Shown piece by piece: positions 1 to 8,550 of a DNA stretch of 40,517 nucleotides (within the stretch, counting starts at the first letter, position 1; each line of letters begins with the position of its first letter). The notes beneath the pieces are model-generated. The model was not told the DNA's origin, did no database searches, and saw nothing but the letters and a program-made list of their open reading frames with translations. Position numbers and translations under genes: made by a program. The DNA is taken from the NCBI GenBank assembly GCA_029213165.1, contig JARGNO010000029.1, forward strand, positions 1 through 40,517, in the 5' to 3' direction. Source of the stretch: Minwuia sp. (GTDB lineage: Bacteria; Pseudomonadota; Alphaproteobacteria; Minwuiales; Minwuiaceae).

Positions 1-1805
1 GGCAGATTGGCCGGGTCCTGTGCCTGCTTCGCCAGCTCGAACAGGTCGATGCCGCGATCAGTGCCGGTCACGGTGAAGCGACCATCGGCATATTCGATGT
101 CCACCTCCGCCGTTTCCAGGATCTGCGCCGCGATCTTGCGGCCCTTTTCCAGCGTCTTGTCGGCGGCCCCCAGGATGGACGCACCACCCACGGGGATCGA
201 CTTGGAGCCACCGGTGAAGCCCGGCGGCGTCAGGTCGGTATCGCCTTGCAGCACATGAATGTCGTCGGCGTCGATGCCGAACTTCTCCGACAGAATCTGC
301 TTGTAGGAAATGGTGTGGCCCTGACCGCTGTCCATGGCACCTGTCAGGATGCGCACCTTGCCTGCGTCGGCGTCGAAGACCAGCTTCGCCGGAATTCCGT
401 TGCCGCCACCGCAGCGCTCGACATAGGTGGCGAGACCTATGCCACGCAGCTTGCCCGCAGCCTCCGATTGCTTGCGCCGGGCGTCGAAACCGGCCCAGTC
501 GGCGGCCTTCATGGCGTCTTCCATGCAGGCGGTGAATTCGCCCGAGTCTATGACGTCGCCCAGCCCCATCGTGTGCGGCATCTCGGCCGGTGTGGGGAAG
601 TTGCGGCGGCGGATCTCGTCTGGGGTCAGCCCCATCTCCGTCGCCACCCGGTCCACCAGCCGCTCGATCATGTAGGCGGCCTCTGGCCGTCCGGCACCGC
701 GATAGGCGTCGGTCGGGACCGTGTTGGTCATGACGCCGAGTACGGAAACGCGGCAGAGCGGGATCTTGTAGAGACCGGTGTACATTCCCGCGCAGGCATC
801 GGTCGGGATAAAGGGACCGAAGTTGGCCAGATAGGCCCCCATTGCCGCGTAGGTGGTGGCCCTGATCGCCTGGAAATGACCGTCCTTGTCCATGGCCAGT
901 TCAGCGATGGTGACATTGTCGCGCCCGTGGCTGTCGGACAGGAATATCTCGGAGCGTTCGCCGGTCCAGCGTACGGGACGCTTCAGCCGCTTCGCCGCCC
1001 AGAGCGTCAGACAGGATTCCGGATAGAGGAAGGCCCGCGTGCCGAATCCGCCGCCGACATTGCCGGTCAGCATCCGCAGCTTCTCCATCGGGATCGACAG
1101 CATTCCCGACAGCATCTGCAGATGCATCGCCGGACCCTGGCTGGGGATGAAGACCGTGAAACGTTCCGTCGTCTCGTCATAGGCGACCGCGGCGGCGCGC
1201 GGCTCCATGGGGTTGGAGACCAGGCGGTTGTTGATCAGGCGGATCTGCGTCACCCGATCCGCCTTGTCGAAGGCGGCATCGACAGCGTCCTTGTCGCCCT
1301 TGCCATAGCGGAACACGACATTGTCGGGAATGTCGTCCCAGACCGGGTTCGCACCCGGCTGCGCCGCCTCGTAGGTGTCGGTCGCGACCGGCAGGTCGTC
1401 GATCTCCAGCTCGATCAGGTCGGCGGCATCGCGCGCCTGCGCCAGTGTCTCCGCGACGATGAACGCAACAGGCTCGCCCACGTGGCGCACCTTGTCGGTG
1501 GCCAGGATCGTGCGCGGCGGACGCGGATGATCGGTCCCGTCCTCGTTCTTGATGCCGGTCAGGCAGAGCAGGTTGCCCACCTTGTCGGCGGCAAGCTCGT
1601 CGCGGGTCAGCACCTCCACCACGCCAGGGGCCTGCCGCGCGGCGGAGACATCCAGACTGGTGATGGTGCCGTGCGCGACGGCGGAGCGGAAGACGAAGCC
1701 GCGCAGGGCGCCTTCGACCTGCGCATCGTCGGTGTACTTGCCCAGGCCCCGCAGCAGGTCCTGGTCTTCGGTTCTGAGGGCACGTGCGCCAACGCCAAAC
1801 TTCAT
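1..1805 (-). CDS. Xanthine dehydrogenase/CO dehydrogenase family molybdopterin-binding (large) subunit, form II, partial
   Basis: This is the large, Mo-cofactor-binding subunit of a xanthine-oxidase-family hydroxylase. The ATG is at 1805-1803 and the frame stays open for 601 codons to the left window edge, so the C-terminal part lies outside. Visible family signatures are a glycine-rich GGGFGTR motif near residues 251-257, the AYRGAGRPE motif at 367-375, and a Gln/Gly-rich pterin-binding stretch (DSGQGH) later on. AYRGAGR marks form-II CoxL-like proteins. True aerobic CO dehydrogenases (form I) carry AYxCSFR, so CO oxidation should not be assumed and the substrate is unknown. The medium (FAD) and small (2Fe-2S) subunits are not in the window and may lie to the left. 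The next gene upstream (SDR) ends 15 bp before this start, which suggests co-transcription. The family call is secure; the substrate is not. Confidence 0.93.
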   Translation of the reverse strand, partial: MKFGVGARALRTEDQDLLRGLGKYTDDAQVEGALRGFVFRSAVAHGTITSLDVSAARQAPGVVEVLTRDELAADKVGNLLCLTGIKNEDGTDHPRPPRTILATDKVRHVGEPVAFIVAETLAQARDAADLIELEIDDLPVATDTYEAAQPGANPVWDDIPDNVVFRYGKGDKDAVDAAFDKADRVTQIRLINNRLVSNPMEPRAAAVAYDETTERFTVFIPSQGPAMHLQMLSGMLSIPMEKLRMLTGNVGGGFGTRAFLYPESCLTLWAAKRLKRPVRWTGERSEIFLSDSHGRDNVTIAELAMDKDGHFQAIRATTYAAMGAYLANFGPFIPTDACAGMYTGLYKIPLCRVSVLGVMTNTVPTDAYRGAGRPEAAYMIERLVDRVATEMGLTPDEIRRRNFPTPAEMPHTMGLGDVIDSGEFTACMEDAMKAADWAGFDARRKQSEAAGKLRGIGLATYVERCGGGNGIPAKLVFDADAGKVRILTGAMDSGQGHTISYKQILSEKFGIDADDIHVLQGDTDLTPPGFTGGSKSIPVGGASILGAADKTLEKGRKIAAQILETAEVDIEYADGRFTVTGTDRGIDLFELAKQAQDPANL

Positions 1806-1820
1806 GTCAGGATCTCCGGA

Positions 1821-2603
1821 TCAAAAAAGGGTGTTTCGGTTCGCGTGACCGCAATCGACGGTCACGATGGTGCCGCTGATGTAGCTGGCACGGGCGGACG
1901 CCAGGAAGGCCACCGTATCGGCGACTTCGCGTGGCGTGCCGGCGCGGCCCAGCGGCAGGTTCTTCATCAGTTCTTCCCAGCGTTCCGCATCGCCCAGCTT
2001 GGCCTCCGCCGTGTCGCGGAAGCGGGCAATGATGCGGTCGGTCAGGATGGCACCGGGATTGACGCCGACCACGCGGATGTTGTCGGCGGAACTGGCTCCG
2101 CCCATGGCTTTCGTGAAGGCCATCAGGGATGCATTGCCCGTGGAACCGGCAATGTAGACAGCGTCCATCTTCTCCCCCGCCATGCCGATGACATTGACGA
2201 TGGTGCCGAAGCCGCGCGCCTTGAAGCGGGCATAGTAGTCGCGGGTCATGTTGATGAAGCCGAAGACCTTCAGGTCCCAGGCCTCCCGCCAGCGGTCCTC
2301 TGTCACCGCCTGCAGGTCGCCGCCGGGAATGGCCCCGGCATTGTTGATCAGGATGTCGGGTTCGGGGCAGTCCGCTGCGACCTTCGCCACGGAGGCCGGG
2401 TCGGACAGGTCTGCTGCCGTCGTGCCCACCTTGCAATGATAGGTCTGGGTCAGGATGTCGGCGGCATGTTTCAGGCGGCCCGGATCGACGGACACCAGGT
2501 GAACATGCGCTCCTTCCTGGGCAAAGACCTCCGCACAGGCAAAGCCTATCCCCCGCGAACCGCCCGTGATCAGAACGGTCTTCCCCTTCAGCGCCAGATC
2601 CAT
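1821..2603 (-). CDS. SDR-family protein lacking the catalytic Ser-Tyr-Lys triad
   Basis: This is a 260-residue short-chain dehydrogenase/reductase-fold protein. The start at 2603 is chosen because a GGGGAGAGG Shine-Dalgarno sequence lies about 7 nt upstream; the frame also opens further upstream without support. The cofactor loop TGGSRGIG is at residues 13-20 and a NNAG-type motif (INNAGAIPGG) is present, so NAD(P) binding is expected. The active site is unusual. Where classical SDRs have YxxxK followed by AFTK, this protein reads GSTGNASLMAFTK, so the Tyr and Lys positions are Gly and Asn. The serine expected 13 residues earlier is a glycine (NVIGMAG). A divergent SDR subgroup with a GNA-type segment at this site exists as far as I recall, so this is probably a family trait and not local decay. 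It lies 15 bp from the molybdoenzyme gene downstream and 78 bp from the threonine-synthase-like gene upstream. Confidence 0.88.
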   Translation of the reverse strand: MDLALKGKTVLITGGSRGIGFACAEVFAQEGAHVHLVSVDPGRLKHAADILTQTYHCKVGTTAADLSDPASVAKVAADCPEPDILINNAGAIPGGDLQAVTEDRWREAWDLKVFGFINMTRDYYARFKARGFGTIVNVIGMAGEKMDAVYIAGSTGNASLMAFTKAMGGASSADNIRVVGVNPGAILTDRIIARFRDTAEAKLGDAERWEELMKNLPLGRAGTPREVADTVAFLASARASYISGTIVTVDCGHANRNTLF

Positions 2604-2681
2604 GAAACAGCCTCTCCCCGTGTGTTCCCCATCAGCAGAACATGTTAGCCCGCCGCCGCGCAATCTCATATGGGGTATGTT

Positions 2682-3896
2682 TCAGGCGCTGGCTATGGCG
2701 TCCCAGTCGATGGCATCCAGGTTGAGGGAACGGCGGACGGGCGGCATGGGATACTTCAACGGCGTGCCGCAGTTGAACAGGACCGTATGCGCCTGCGGGT
2801 CGAGGCGACCGTCGCTGACCGCGCATTGCCATGCAGCCAGTGTGGCGGCCCCTTCCGGACCCAGCAGGACACCGTCATCACGCGCGGCATCTGCCTGGGC
2901 CGCCATGATCGCGTCGTCATCGACGGCGATGGCGAAGCCGCCGCTGTCGCGTACCGCACGCAGGATCAGGAAGTCACCCACCGCCTGTGGCACGCGAATG
3001 CCGCTGGCGACCGTGGCCGCGTTCTCCCAGCGCGTCGCGTGCTCCGTCCCCTCCTGCCAGGCGCGAACGATGGGCGCGCAGCCGGTGGCCTGCACGGCGA
3101 TCATCTTCGGCCGCTTCGGGCCGATCCAGCCCATCGCCTCCAACTCGTCGAAGGCTTTCCACATGCCGATCAGGCCGGTGCCACCCCCGGTCGGATAGAG
3201 GATGGCGTCCGGCACGGTCCAGCCAAGCTGTTCGGCCAGTTCCAGTCCCATGGTCTTCTTGCCCTCGATCCGATACGGCTCCTTCAGGGTCGAGACGTCG
3301 AACCAGCCCATGCGTTCCTTGCCGTCACGGACGATCCCGCCGCACTGGTCGATCTGCCCGTTCACACGCCAGACCTTCGCACCCTGCAGCGCGATCTCGC
3401 GCACATTCACGTCCGGGGTTTCCTCCGGGCAGAAGACATGGACCTCCATGCCCGCAGCGCGCCCGTAGGCAGCCATTGCGGCACCGGCGTTGCCGTTGGT
3501 GGGGATGGCGAGGCGCGTCAGGCCGAAGCGCTTCGCCATGGAGACAGCCAATGCCATCCCGCGAGCCTTGAACGAGCCGGTGGGCAGGCGCCCCTCATCC
3601 TTGGTCCAGAGCCGCGCGGCGTTCAGTCGGGCGCCTGTGCGCACCAGCGGCAGCAAAGGTGTCGCGATCTCTCCCAGGCTGACACGGTGCGCGGGATCAT
3701 CTACAGGCAGCATCGCGGCATAACTCCACAGACCATCCGGCCCCAGTGTCTGCGCGTCCCGGTCCAGTTCACGCCGCATCCGCTCCAGGTCATAGCGGAC
3801 CAGCAGCGGTTTGCCCGCAGGGGACAGGTTGTGGACCGTGTTCGCGTCAAACCGCTCCCCCGTGGCGCTGCATTCCAGGTGCGTGACATAGCCCAT
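2682..3896 (-). CDS. Threonine synthase-like PLP-dependent enzyme
   Basis: This 404-residue fold-type-II PLP enzyme resembles the threonine synthase branch that converts O-phosphohomoserine to threonine. It begins with the THLECSATGERF segment typical of this branch, has the PLP lysine in GSFKARG (Lys110 with this start), a phosphate/substrate loop PTNGNAGAA, and a glycine-rich PLP-phosphate loop PTGGGTGLIG. An ATG four codons upstream (3908) directly abuts its AGAGGG, so the ATG at 3896 is the better start. The protein is shorter than the housekeeping proteobacterial ThrC (about 460 residues) and resembles the plant/archaeal-like form, so it could be a paralogue acting on a related substrate. 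I therefore give no symbol. It is the first gene of a minus-strand run with the SDR and molybdoenzyme genes. The intergenic region to the divergent VOC gene is 161 bp. Confidence 0.85.
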   Translation of the reverse strand: MGYVTHLECSATGERFDANTVHNLSPAGKPLLVRYDLERMRRELDRDAQTLGPDGLWSYAAMLPVDDPAHRVSLGEIATPLLPLVRTGARLNAARLWTKDEGRLPTGSFKARGMALAVSMAKRFGLTRLAIPTNGNAGAAMAAYGRAAGMEVHVFCPEETPDVNVREIALQGAKVWRVNGQIDQCGGIVRDGKERMGWFDVSTLKEPYRIEGKKTMGLELAEQLGWTVPDAILYPTGGGTGLIGMWKAFDELEAMGWIGPKRPKMIAVQATGCAPIVRAWQEGTEHATRWENAATVASGIRVPQAVGDFLILRAVRDSGGFAIAVDDDAIMAAQADAARDDGVLLGPEGAATLAAWQCAVSDGRLDPQAHTVLFNCGTPLKYPMPPVRRSLNLDAIDWDAIASA

Positions 3897-4001
3897 GGTG
3901 GTTCCCATCCCTCTGACGTGGCTGACAGACGGCTTCTCCGCGCCGCTTGCCGCAATCGTGCACTGGTGCGTCCTGCGGTCAAGCGAGCGGGCTTTCAGCC
4001 A

Positions 4002-4030
4002 TTGCCGCCAGATAATGTTCTGTTTATGTT
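4002..4030 (+). promoter_or_regulatory. Candidate sigma-70-type promoter for the VOC gene
   Basis: TTGCCG (4002-4007) and TATGTT (4025-4030) are separated by 17 bp and sit about 28 bp before the ATG at 4058. The spacing is ideal but both boxes are imperfect. The site lies in the 161-bp divergent region, which shows nothing else I can name. Confidence 0.35.
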
Positions 4031-4057
4031 CCAGTTGTCAGGGATAGGAGAAAGATC

Positions 4058-4408
4058 ATGTCGGCAAGCAACCAGGTGGCCATCAATTACGTCGAGTTCA
4101 ACGTGTCCGACATGGCCCGGACGAAGGCATTCTACGCCGCCGCCTTCGGTTGGACATTCACGGACTATGGCGACAGCTATTGCGAGTTCACCGATGGCAG
4201 CATGAAGGGCGGGTTTGCCGTTGGTGGTACCGTGACGGTTGGTGGGCCGCTGATCGTGCTCTACAGCGATGATCTGAAGGTTGTCGCGAAACAGGTGATA
4301 GACGCTGGCGGAACCATCGTGAAACCGGAGTTCGCCTTCCCCGGCGGCCGGCGGTTCCAGTTCACCGACCCGGATGGCTATGAACTCGCGGTCTGGTGCT
4401 CTGACTGA
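4058..4408 (+). CDS. VOC family protein (glyoxalase/bleomycin-resistance fold)
   Basis: This 116-residue single-domain protein has the vicinal-oxygen-chelate pattern: it opens with INYVEFNVSDMARTKAFY, continues with AFGWTFTDYGD, and closes with [20 protein letters not shown]. This is the betaalphabetabetabeta repeat pair of glyoxalase-like proteins. Small members of this kind are mostly uncharacterised; several are annotated as lactoylglutathione-lyase-like. The conserved final acidic metal ligand is plausibly the Glu in GYELAVW, but the first His ligand is replaced (NYVEF), so metal binding is uncertain. The start is supported by TAGGAGA 8 nt upstream of the ATG. The 3' end overlaps the oppositely oriented DUF1801 gene by 31 bp (4378-4408). 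Confidence 0.88.
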   Translation: MSASNQVAINYVEFNVSDMARTKAFYAAAFGWTFTDYGDSYCEFTDGSMKGGFAVGGTVTVGGPLIVLYSDDLKVVAKQVIDAGGTIVKPEFAFPGGRRFQFTDPDGYELAVWCSD

Positions 4409-4839
4409 CCGGCCTTCAGTGTCTTCGCCGGTTTCAGGTGATAGGTCAGCGCGTGCCGGATGGGCAGGCGCAGCAGCTCGCGGGGCAGGGGAGCACCTGG
4501 ATCGAGCAGGATCGCGCGATTGCCGTCGAACCGCATGTCCTTGCCGGGACCGCTGCGGAAGTCGCGGATGACGCTGGTCTGGCAATGAAAGAACAGCGCC
4601 AGATGCGCGCCCGCGCGGTCGGTGCCAAGACGGATGGTCGTGCCGACACGTGGGCGCGCAGGCAACCAGGACGGCTGGCCCCATTTCAGCGTTTCCTGAA
4701 GGGGGCCGACGCGCGGATCATCCTCCGCCGTCTCCAGGATGAGGCGGCGCAGGTCGTGCAGTGGCTGGTGAAAGGCGTCAGGAAAGGCGTCGAAGGCGGC
4801 GCGGACACCTGGATCGGTGATGTCCGCGCGTGCCGTCAT
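4378..4839 (-). CDS. DUF1801 domain-containing protein
   Basis: This 153-residue protein carries the YdhG-like DUF1801 fold, recognisable from the N-terminal helix with [12 protein letters not shown], the [12 protein letters not shown] core and the later TTIRLGTD...[11 protein letters not shown] strands. No enzymatic activity is established for the family. Its ATG overlaps the stop codon of rlmN by 4 bp (ATGA, 4836-4839), so it is probably translated by coupling as the last gene of the IalB - rlmN - DUF1801 unit. Its 3' end runs 31 bp into the convergent VOC gene. Confidence 0.85.
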   Translation of the reverse strand: MTARADITDPGVRAAFDAFPDAFHQPLHDLRRLILETAEDDPRVGPLQETLKWGQPSWLPARPRVGTTIRLGTDRAGAHLALFFHCQTSVIRDFRSGPGKDMRFDGNRAILLDPGAPLPRELLRLPIRHALTYHLKPAKTLKAGQSEHQTASS

Positions 4840-6002
4840 CGGGCTGCGGCGGTTCCGGTCTTCTCCCGGCGGCCGCGTTCGCTCTCTGTCTTCAACTGAC
4901 CGCAGGCGGCCATGATGTCCCGCCCGCGCGGCATCCGTACGGGGCTGGAGTAACCCGCATCATTGACGATCTCCGCGAACCTGCGGATCGCCTTCGGGCT
5001 GGAACAGGAATAGGCGACGCCGGGCCATGGGTTGAAGGGGATCAGGTTCACCTTGGCAGGAATGCCGCTGATCAGCCGGACCAGTTCACGGGCCTCCGCA
5101 GGACTGTCGTTGATGCCGTCCAGCATCACGTATTCGAAGGTGATGCGCCGGGCATTGTTGGCCGCCGGGTAGTCGCGGCAGGCCTGGATCAGTTCCTTCA
5201 GCGGATGCTTGCGGTTGATCGGCACCAGCACGTCGCGCAGTTCGTCGTTCACGGCGTGCAGGGAGACGGCAAGGTTGACCTGCAGGTCTTCACCACAGCG
5301 TTTCATCATCGGTACGACACCGGAGGTCGAGAGCGTGATCCGCCGCTTGGAAATGGCGATCCCGCGCTCGTCCATGACAATCTTCAGCGCCTTTGAAACA
5401 TTGTCGTAGTTCAGCAGCGGCTCCCCCATCCCCATCATGACGATGTTGGAGAGCTGGCGGTTGCCATCGCGGGGGCTGGGCCATTCGGCCAGTGTGTCAC
5501 GGGCAATCATGACCTGCCCGACGATCTCCCCCGGTGTCAGGTTGCGCACCAGTTTCTGGGTGCCGGTGTGGCAGAAACTGCAGGTCAGGGTGCAGCCGAC
5601 CTGACTGGAGACGCAGAGCGCGCCACGATCCGCCTCCGGAATATGCACCGCCTCCGCCTCATGCCCGTCAGGGAAGCGCATCAGCCACTTTCGGGTGCCA
5701 TCGTTGGACTGCTGCGCCACGCTGATGTCGGGGCGACCGACAACGAAGCGGTCGGCCAGATCGGCGCGCCAGACCTTGGAGATGGAGGTCATGGCGTCGA
5801 AGTCGCGCGCGCCACGTTCGTAGATCCAGTGGAACAGCTGTCCGGCCCGCATCTTCACCTTGTCCGGACGTTCCCCCGCATCCAGCAGGGCGTCGGCCAT
5901 TTCCTGCCGGTCGAGGCCGATCAGGTTGACGCGTCCATCGAAGCCGGCCGCAAGGGGGCGGTCGGTTGCGCGCACTTCCGGCTGGATGGCGAGATCGGTC
6001 AC
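4836..6002 (-). CDS. rlmN: Dual-specificity 23S rRNA/tRNA adenine-C2 methyltransferase RlmN
   Basis: RlmN is a radical-SAM enzyme that methylates C2 of A2503 in 23S rRNA and of A37 in some tRNAs. In this 388-residue protein the CxxxCxxC cluster motif reads CTLTCSFC with cysteines 137, 141 and 144. The C-terminal [12 protein letters not shown] segment holds the second catalytic cysteine (Cys367), which forms the methyl-protein intermediate. The motifs [12 protein letters not shown] and [11 protein letters not shown] are also typical. The start codon is GTG (6002-6000); it overlaps the stop of the upstream IalB-type gene in GTGA, and the stop of rlmN overlaps the next ATG. Length and motifs match an active enzyme. 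Cfr-type resistance paralogues are unlikely given the standard RlmN N-terminal domain. Confidence 0.97.
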   Translation of the reverse strand: MTDLAIQPEVRATDRPLAAGFDGRVNLIGLDRQEMADALLDAGERPDKVKMRAGQLFHWIYERGARDFDAMTSISKVWRADLADRFVVGRPDISVAQQSNDGTRKWLMRFPDGHEAEAVHIPEADRGALCVSSQVGCTLTCSFCHTGTQKLVRNLTPGEIVGQVMIARDTLAEWPSPRDGNRQLSNIVMMGMGEPLLNYDNVSKALKIVMDERGIAISKRRITLSTSGVVPMMKRCGEDLQVNLAVSLHAVNDELRDVLVPINRKHPLKELIQACRDYPAANNARRITFEYVMLDGINDSPAEARELVRLISGIPAKVNLIPFNPWPGVAYSCSSPKAIRRFAEIVNDAGYSSPVRMPRGRDIMAACGQLKTESERGRREKTGTAAAR

Positions 6003-6526
6003 GGGCAGGCCTTGTCTATGGCGTTCATGGCGGCGGTGAAGCCGAGCAGGGAATAGGTGTCGGTGGTCTTGGTGCCGCGCTTGGAGAATCCGGTGATCAC
6101 CATGTCCAGCCCGGCCTTCATGGCGGAAACCATCTGGCTGTCATCGCGCGGGTCCAGGGACCAGGCGCGTTCGCCATCCGTCTGCATGCCGATCTCGGTG
6201 GTGCCGATCCTGGCCACGGCTTCCCGCTTCGGGGCGAAGGGATAGCCGACGATCATGCTGATCTCGTTCTCCACGCCATCCGTCGGGCGGTGGGCGACGT
6301 TGAACCTGATTGCGCCACGGGTCACGCCCTTGGGCAGGGTTGTCTTGGGCGAGGACGTGACAAAGCAGATCTGCTGCTCGCCATCGCGATAGATCCAGGC
6401 CGACCAGTCGCGGAAGTCACCGATCTTCTGCGGTGCGGCCTGGGCATGGGCATCGCCGGGCAATACGCCGGAGAATGCGACCAGTGCGGCAAGCAGCGCC
6501 GCGGATATGAGGCTGTTCCTGAGCAT
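5999..6526 (-). CDS. Invasion-associated locus B (IalB) family periplasmic protein
   Basis: The 175-residue product starts with [20 protein letters not shown], a Sec signal peptide with probable cleavage near DAHAQA. The mature part has the IalB-family hallmarks: [24 protein letters not shown], a middle strand [23 protein letters not shown] and a C-terminal [19 protein letters not shown]. The two cysteines (ICF and near-terminal KAC) probably form a disulfide. The frame remains open upstream to 6760, but only the ATG at 6526 places the signal peptide at the N terminus; its ribosome-binding site is weak. IalB proteins are widespread in Alphaproteobacteria and are named after Bartonella invasion protein B. 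In free-living species the role is unknown, so nothing here implies pathogenicity. Overlaps rlmN by 4 bp. Confidence 0.85.
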   Translation of the reverse strand: MLRNSLISAALLAALVAFSGVLPGDAHAQAAPQKIGDFRDWSAWIYRDGEQQICFVTSSPKTTLPKGVTRGAIRFNVAHRPTDGVENEISMIVGYPFAPKREAVARIGTTEIGMQTDGERAWSLDPRDDSQMVSAMKAGLDMVITGFSKRGTKTTDTYSLLGFTAAMNAIDKACP

Positions 6527-6705
6527 TTGCGGAACATAGATGGGGAATGCGGCAATTTCCAGACGCACGCGGCATCGGAATGTGTCTTTGCGACAGGTTC
6601 TTCCCTGCCATGCGGTTAAGGATGATTGACGCATGCTGATGGGGGAGGTGAAGTCTGCCCTGCAAGATGAGCGCGGGCGTGCGGTTCGCGAACGGGGGGA
6701 AAGCA

Positions 6706-7320
6706 ATGCCTGCAGCAGAGTTCCATTTCGATTTCGGCAGTCCGAACGCCTATCTGGCACATTGTGTCCTTCCGGCGATCACTGAACGCACCGGCGTATC
6801 GGTCACTTACGTGCCGGTCCTGCTGGGCGGCCTGTTCAAGCTGACCGGCAACAAGTCACCCATGGAATGGAACAAGGGTGTGCTGAACAAGAGTGAGTAC
6901 GGGCAACTGGAGATGCGCCGCTTCATCCATCGCCACAAGCTCGACCGCTTCTCGATGAACCCGCATTTTCCGGTCAACACGGTTGCCATCATGCGTGGCG
7001 CACTGGTCGCGCAGCGCGATGGTTCCGGTCCGGCCTACATCGACGCCGTGTTTCGCGCGATGTGGGAGGATGGGCAGAAGATGGACGATCCTGCTGTGAT
7101 CGTTGCGGCCCTGGACAAGGCAGGCCTTGATGGCGCCGCGATTGCCGCCGCCACTCAGGAGCAGCCGATCAAGGACCAGTTGATCGCCAATACCAAGGCC
7201 TCGGTTGATCGCGGCAATTTCGGCAGTCCAACCTTTTTCGCCGGTTCCGAGATGTATTTCGGCAAGGACCGACTGCCGGATTTCGAGGAAGAGATTGTCC
7301 GGCAGCGTGACGCTGCGTGA
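6706..7320 (+). CDS. 2-hydroxychromene-2-carboxylate isomerase-like protein (DsbA/GST-kappa fold)
   Basis: This 204-residue protein of the HCCA isomerase/GST-kappa family begins with FHFDFGSPNAYLAHCVLP. The Ser-Pro in FGSPNAY occupies the glutathione-activating position. It ends with the family segment GNFGSPTFFAGSEMYFGKDRLPDFEEEI, which includes the cis-proline loop. Known members isomerise 2-hydroxychromene-2-carboxylate during naphthalene degradation or act as glutathione-dependent oxidoreductases. No aromatic-degradation genes lie nearby, so the substrate is unknown. The ATG at 6706 is chosen over the upstream in-frame ATG at 6667 because AACGGGGGGAAA lies directly before it and the conserved N terminus starts there. 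The stop overlaps the next start (GTGA, 7317-7320). Confidence 0.88.
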   Translation: MPAAEFHFDFGSPNAYLAHCVLPAITERTGVSVTYVPVLLGGLFKLTGNKSPMEWNKGVLNKSEYGQLEMRRFIHRHKLDRFSMNPHFPVNTVAIMRGALVAQRDGSGPAYIDAVFRAMWEDGQKMDDPAVIVAALDKAGLDGAAIAAATQEQPIKDQLIANTKASVDRGNFGSPTFFAGSEMYFGKDRLPDFEEEIVRQRDAA

Positions 7321-8540
7321 GTGAGCCTGGCCAGCAGAGCTATCAGAGACGACCGGCGGCAGCGCTTGGCGCGACCCTGATCCTGCAGATCGTTGCGGCG
7401 GCGATGTTCAGTGCAACCGCTGTGGTTGCCCCGGCGCTGCCACCGGAACTGGGGCTGGATGAATCCGGGCTTGGCATCTTCGGCGCCCTGACCTTCGCCG
7501 GGGCCATGTTTGGTACATCAGTCGCCGCCTTTCTGCTGACCCGGCATGGACCCGTGCGGCTGATCCAGGCCGGGGTGCTGCTCTCCAGTCTGGCGCTGGC
7601 GGTGCTGTTCGCCGGGGTGCCGGCGCTGGCGCTGCTGGCGGCTGTGTTCATCGGTATCGGCTACGGGCCCAATGCCCCCGGTGGCTCCTACCTGCTGTCC
7701 CGTCACACGCACCCGGCCCGGCGCAGCCTGATCTTCTCCGTCAAGCAGTCCGGCGTGCCGGCAGGTGGCGCGCTTGTCGGCGTCCTGATTCCACTTGTCG
7801 AGGCGGAACATGGCTGGCAGGCCGCCTTGTCGGTCATCATCGGCATCGGGTTCGTTACCGCCGTGCTGGCCCAGCCCTGGCGCGCGCGGCTGGATCCTGA
7901 TGTCATCGCCAGTGCGCCCGCCCGTGTCCCGATGCGCCTGGCGGACGTGATCCCGCTTGCCGTGGTCCGGGGACACCCGATGCTGGTCAGGATTGCCCTG
8001 ATGTCCTTCACCTACGGCGCGGCCCAGATGATCCTGGGAACCTTTCTGGTGATATTTCTGGCGGAACAGGCGGCCATGTCCCTGGTCGCGGCAGGCGCGG
8101 CCTTCTCCGCCATGCAGATCAGCAGTTTCACCATCCGCATGATCGCGGGCTGGCTCAATGACCGGCTGGGGCAATCGCGTCTTATCCTGGCCAGTTTCGG
8201 TATCGTGACGGCGGTGTCAGTCACCTTGCTTGCCACGGTCGATGCCGAAACACCCTATTGGCTGGTGCTGGTTCTCGCCGCGTTCTGCGGCGCAGGTGCT
8301 GCCGGCTGGAACGGAGTCTACCTGGCCGAGGTCGCACGTCAGGTGCCGGAGCATCAGATTGCGTCGGCCACGGCGGCGACGGTGTTCTTCACCTACTTCG
8401 GGCTGGTCGTGGGGCCTGCCGCATTCAGCCTGTTGCTGGCGTTCAGCAGCTATGCCCTGGCCTTCGGCGGCCTTGCAGTGCTGGTCCTGATCGGGGGGCT
8501 GATCATCCTGATACCGCCACGACCGGCGGGGCCGGCCTGA
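7317..8540 (+). CDS. MFS transporter
   Basis: This 407-residue inner-membrane protein has about 12 hydrophobic segments. The first is LGATLILQIVAAAMFSATAVVAPALP; others include LALLAAVFIGIGYGPNAPGG and the C-terminal ALAFGGLAVLVLIGGLIILIPP. A central cytoplasmic loop near residues 190-215 separates the two six-helix halves, and basic residues follow TM2 (LLTRHGPVR), as in the major facilitator superfamily. The start is GTG, overlapping the upstream isomerase stop, so the two are likely translated together and may act on the same compound. The transported substrate cannot be read from the sequence. The gene converges on the M23 peptidase gene with only 10 bp between them and no visible intrinsic terminator. 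Confidence 0.9.
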   Translation: MSEPGQQSYQRRPAAALGATLILQIVAAAMFSATAVVAPALPPELGLDESGLGIFGALTFAGAMFGTSVAAFLLTRHGPVRLIQAGVLLSSLALAVLFAGVPALALLAAVFIGIGYGPNAPGGSYLLSRHTHPARRSLIFSVKQSGVPAGGALVGVLIPLVEAEHGWQAALSVIIGIGFVTAVLAQPWRARLDPDVIASAPARVPMRLADVIPLAVVRGHPMLVRIALMSFTYGAAQMILGTFLVIFLAEQAAMSLVAAGAAFSAMQISSFTIRMIAGWLNDRLGQSRLILASFGIVTAVSVTLLATVDAETPYWLVLVLAAFCGAGAAGWNGVYLAEVARQVPEHQIASATAATVFFTYFGLVVGPAAFSLLLAFSSYALAFGGLAVLVLIGGLIILIPPRPAGPA

Positions 8541-8550
8541 CCCCGGAGCC

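Noticed and set aside
246-2648. 800-codon plus-strand open frame
   Set aside because: It is antisense to the molybdoenzyme and SDR genes, its His/Gly/Arg-rich translation resembles no family, and the minus strand carries complete domain motifs.
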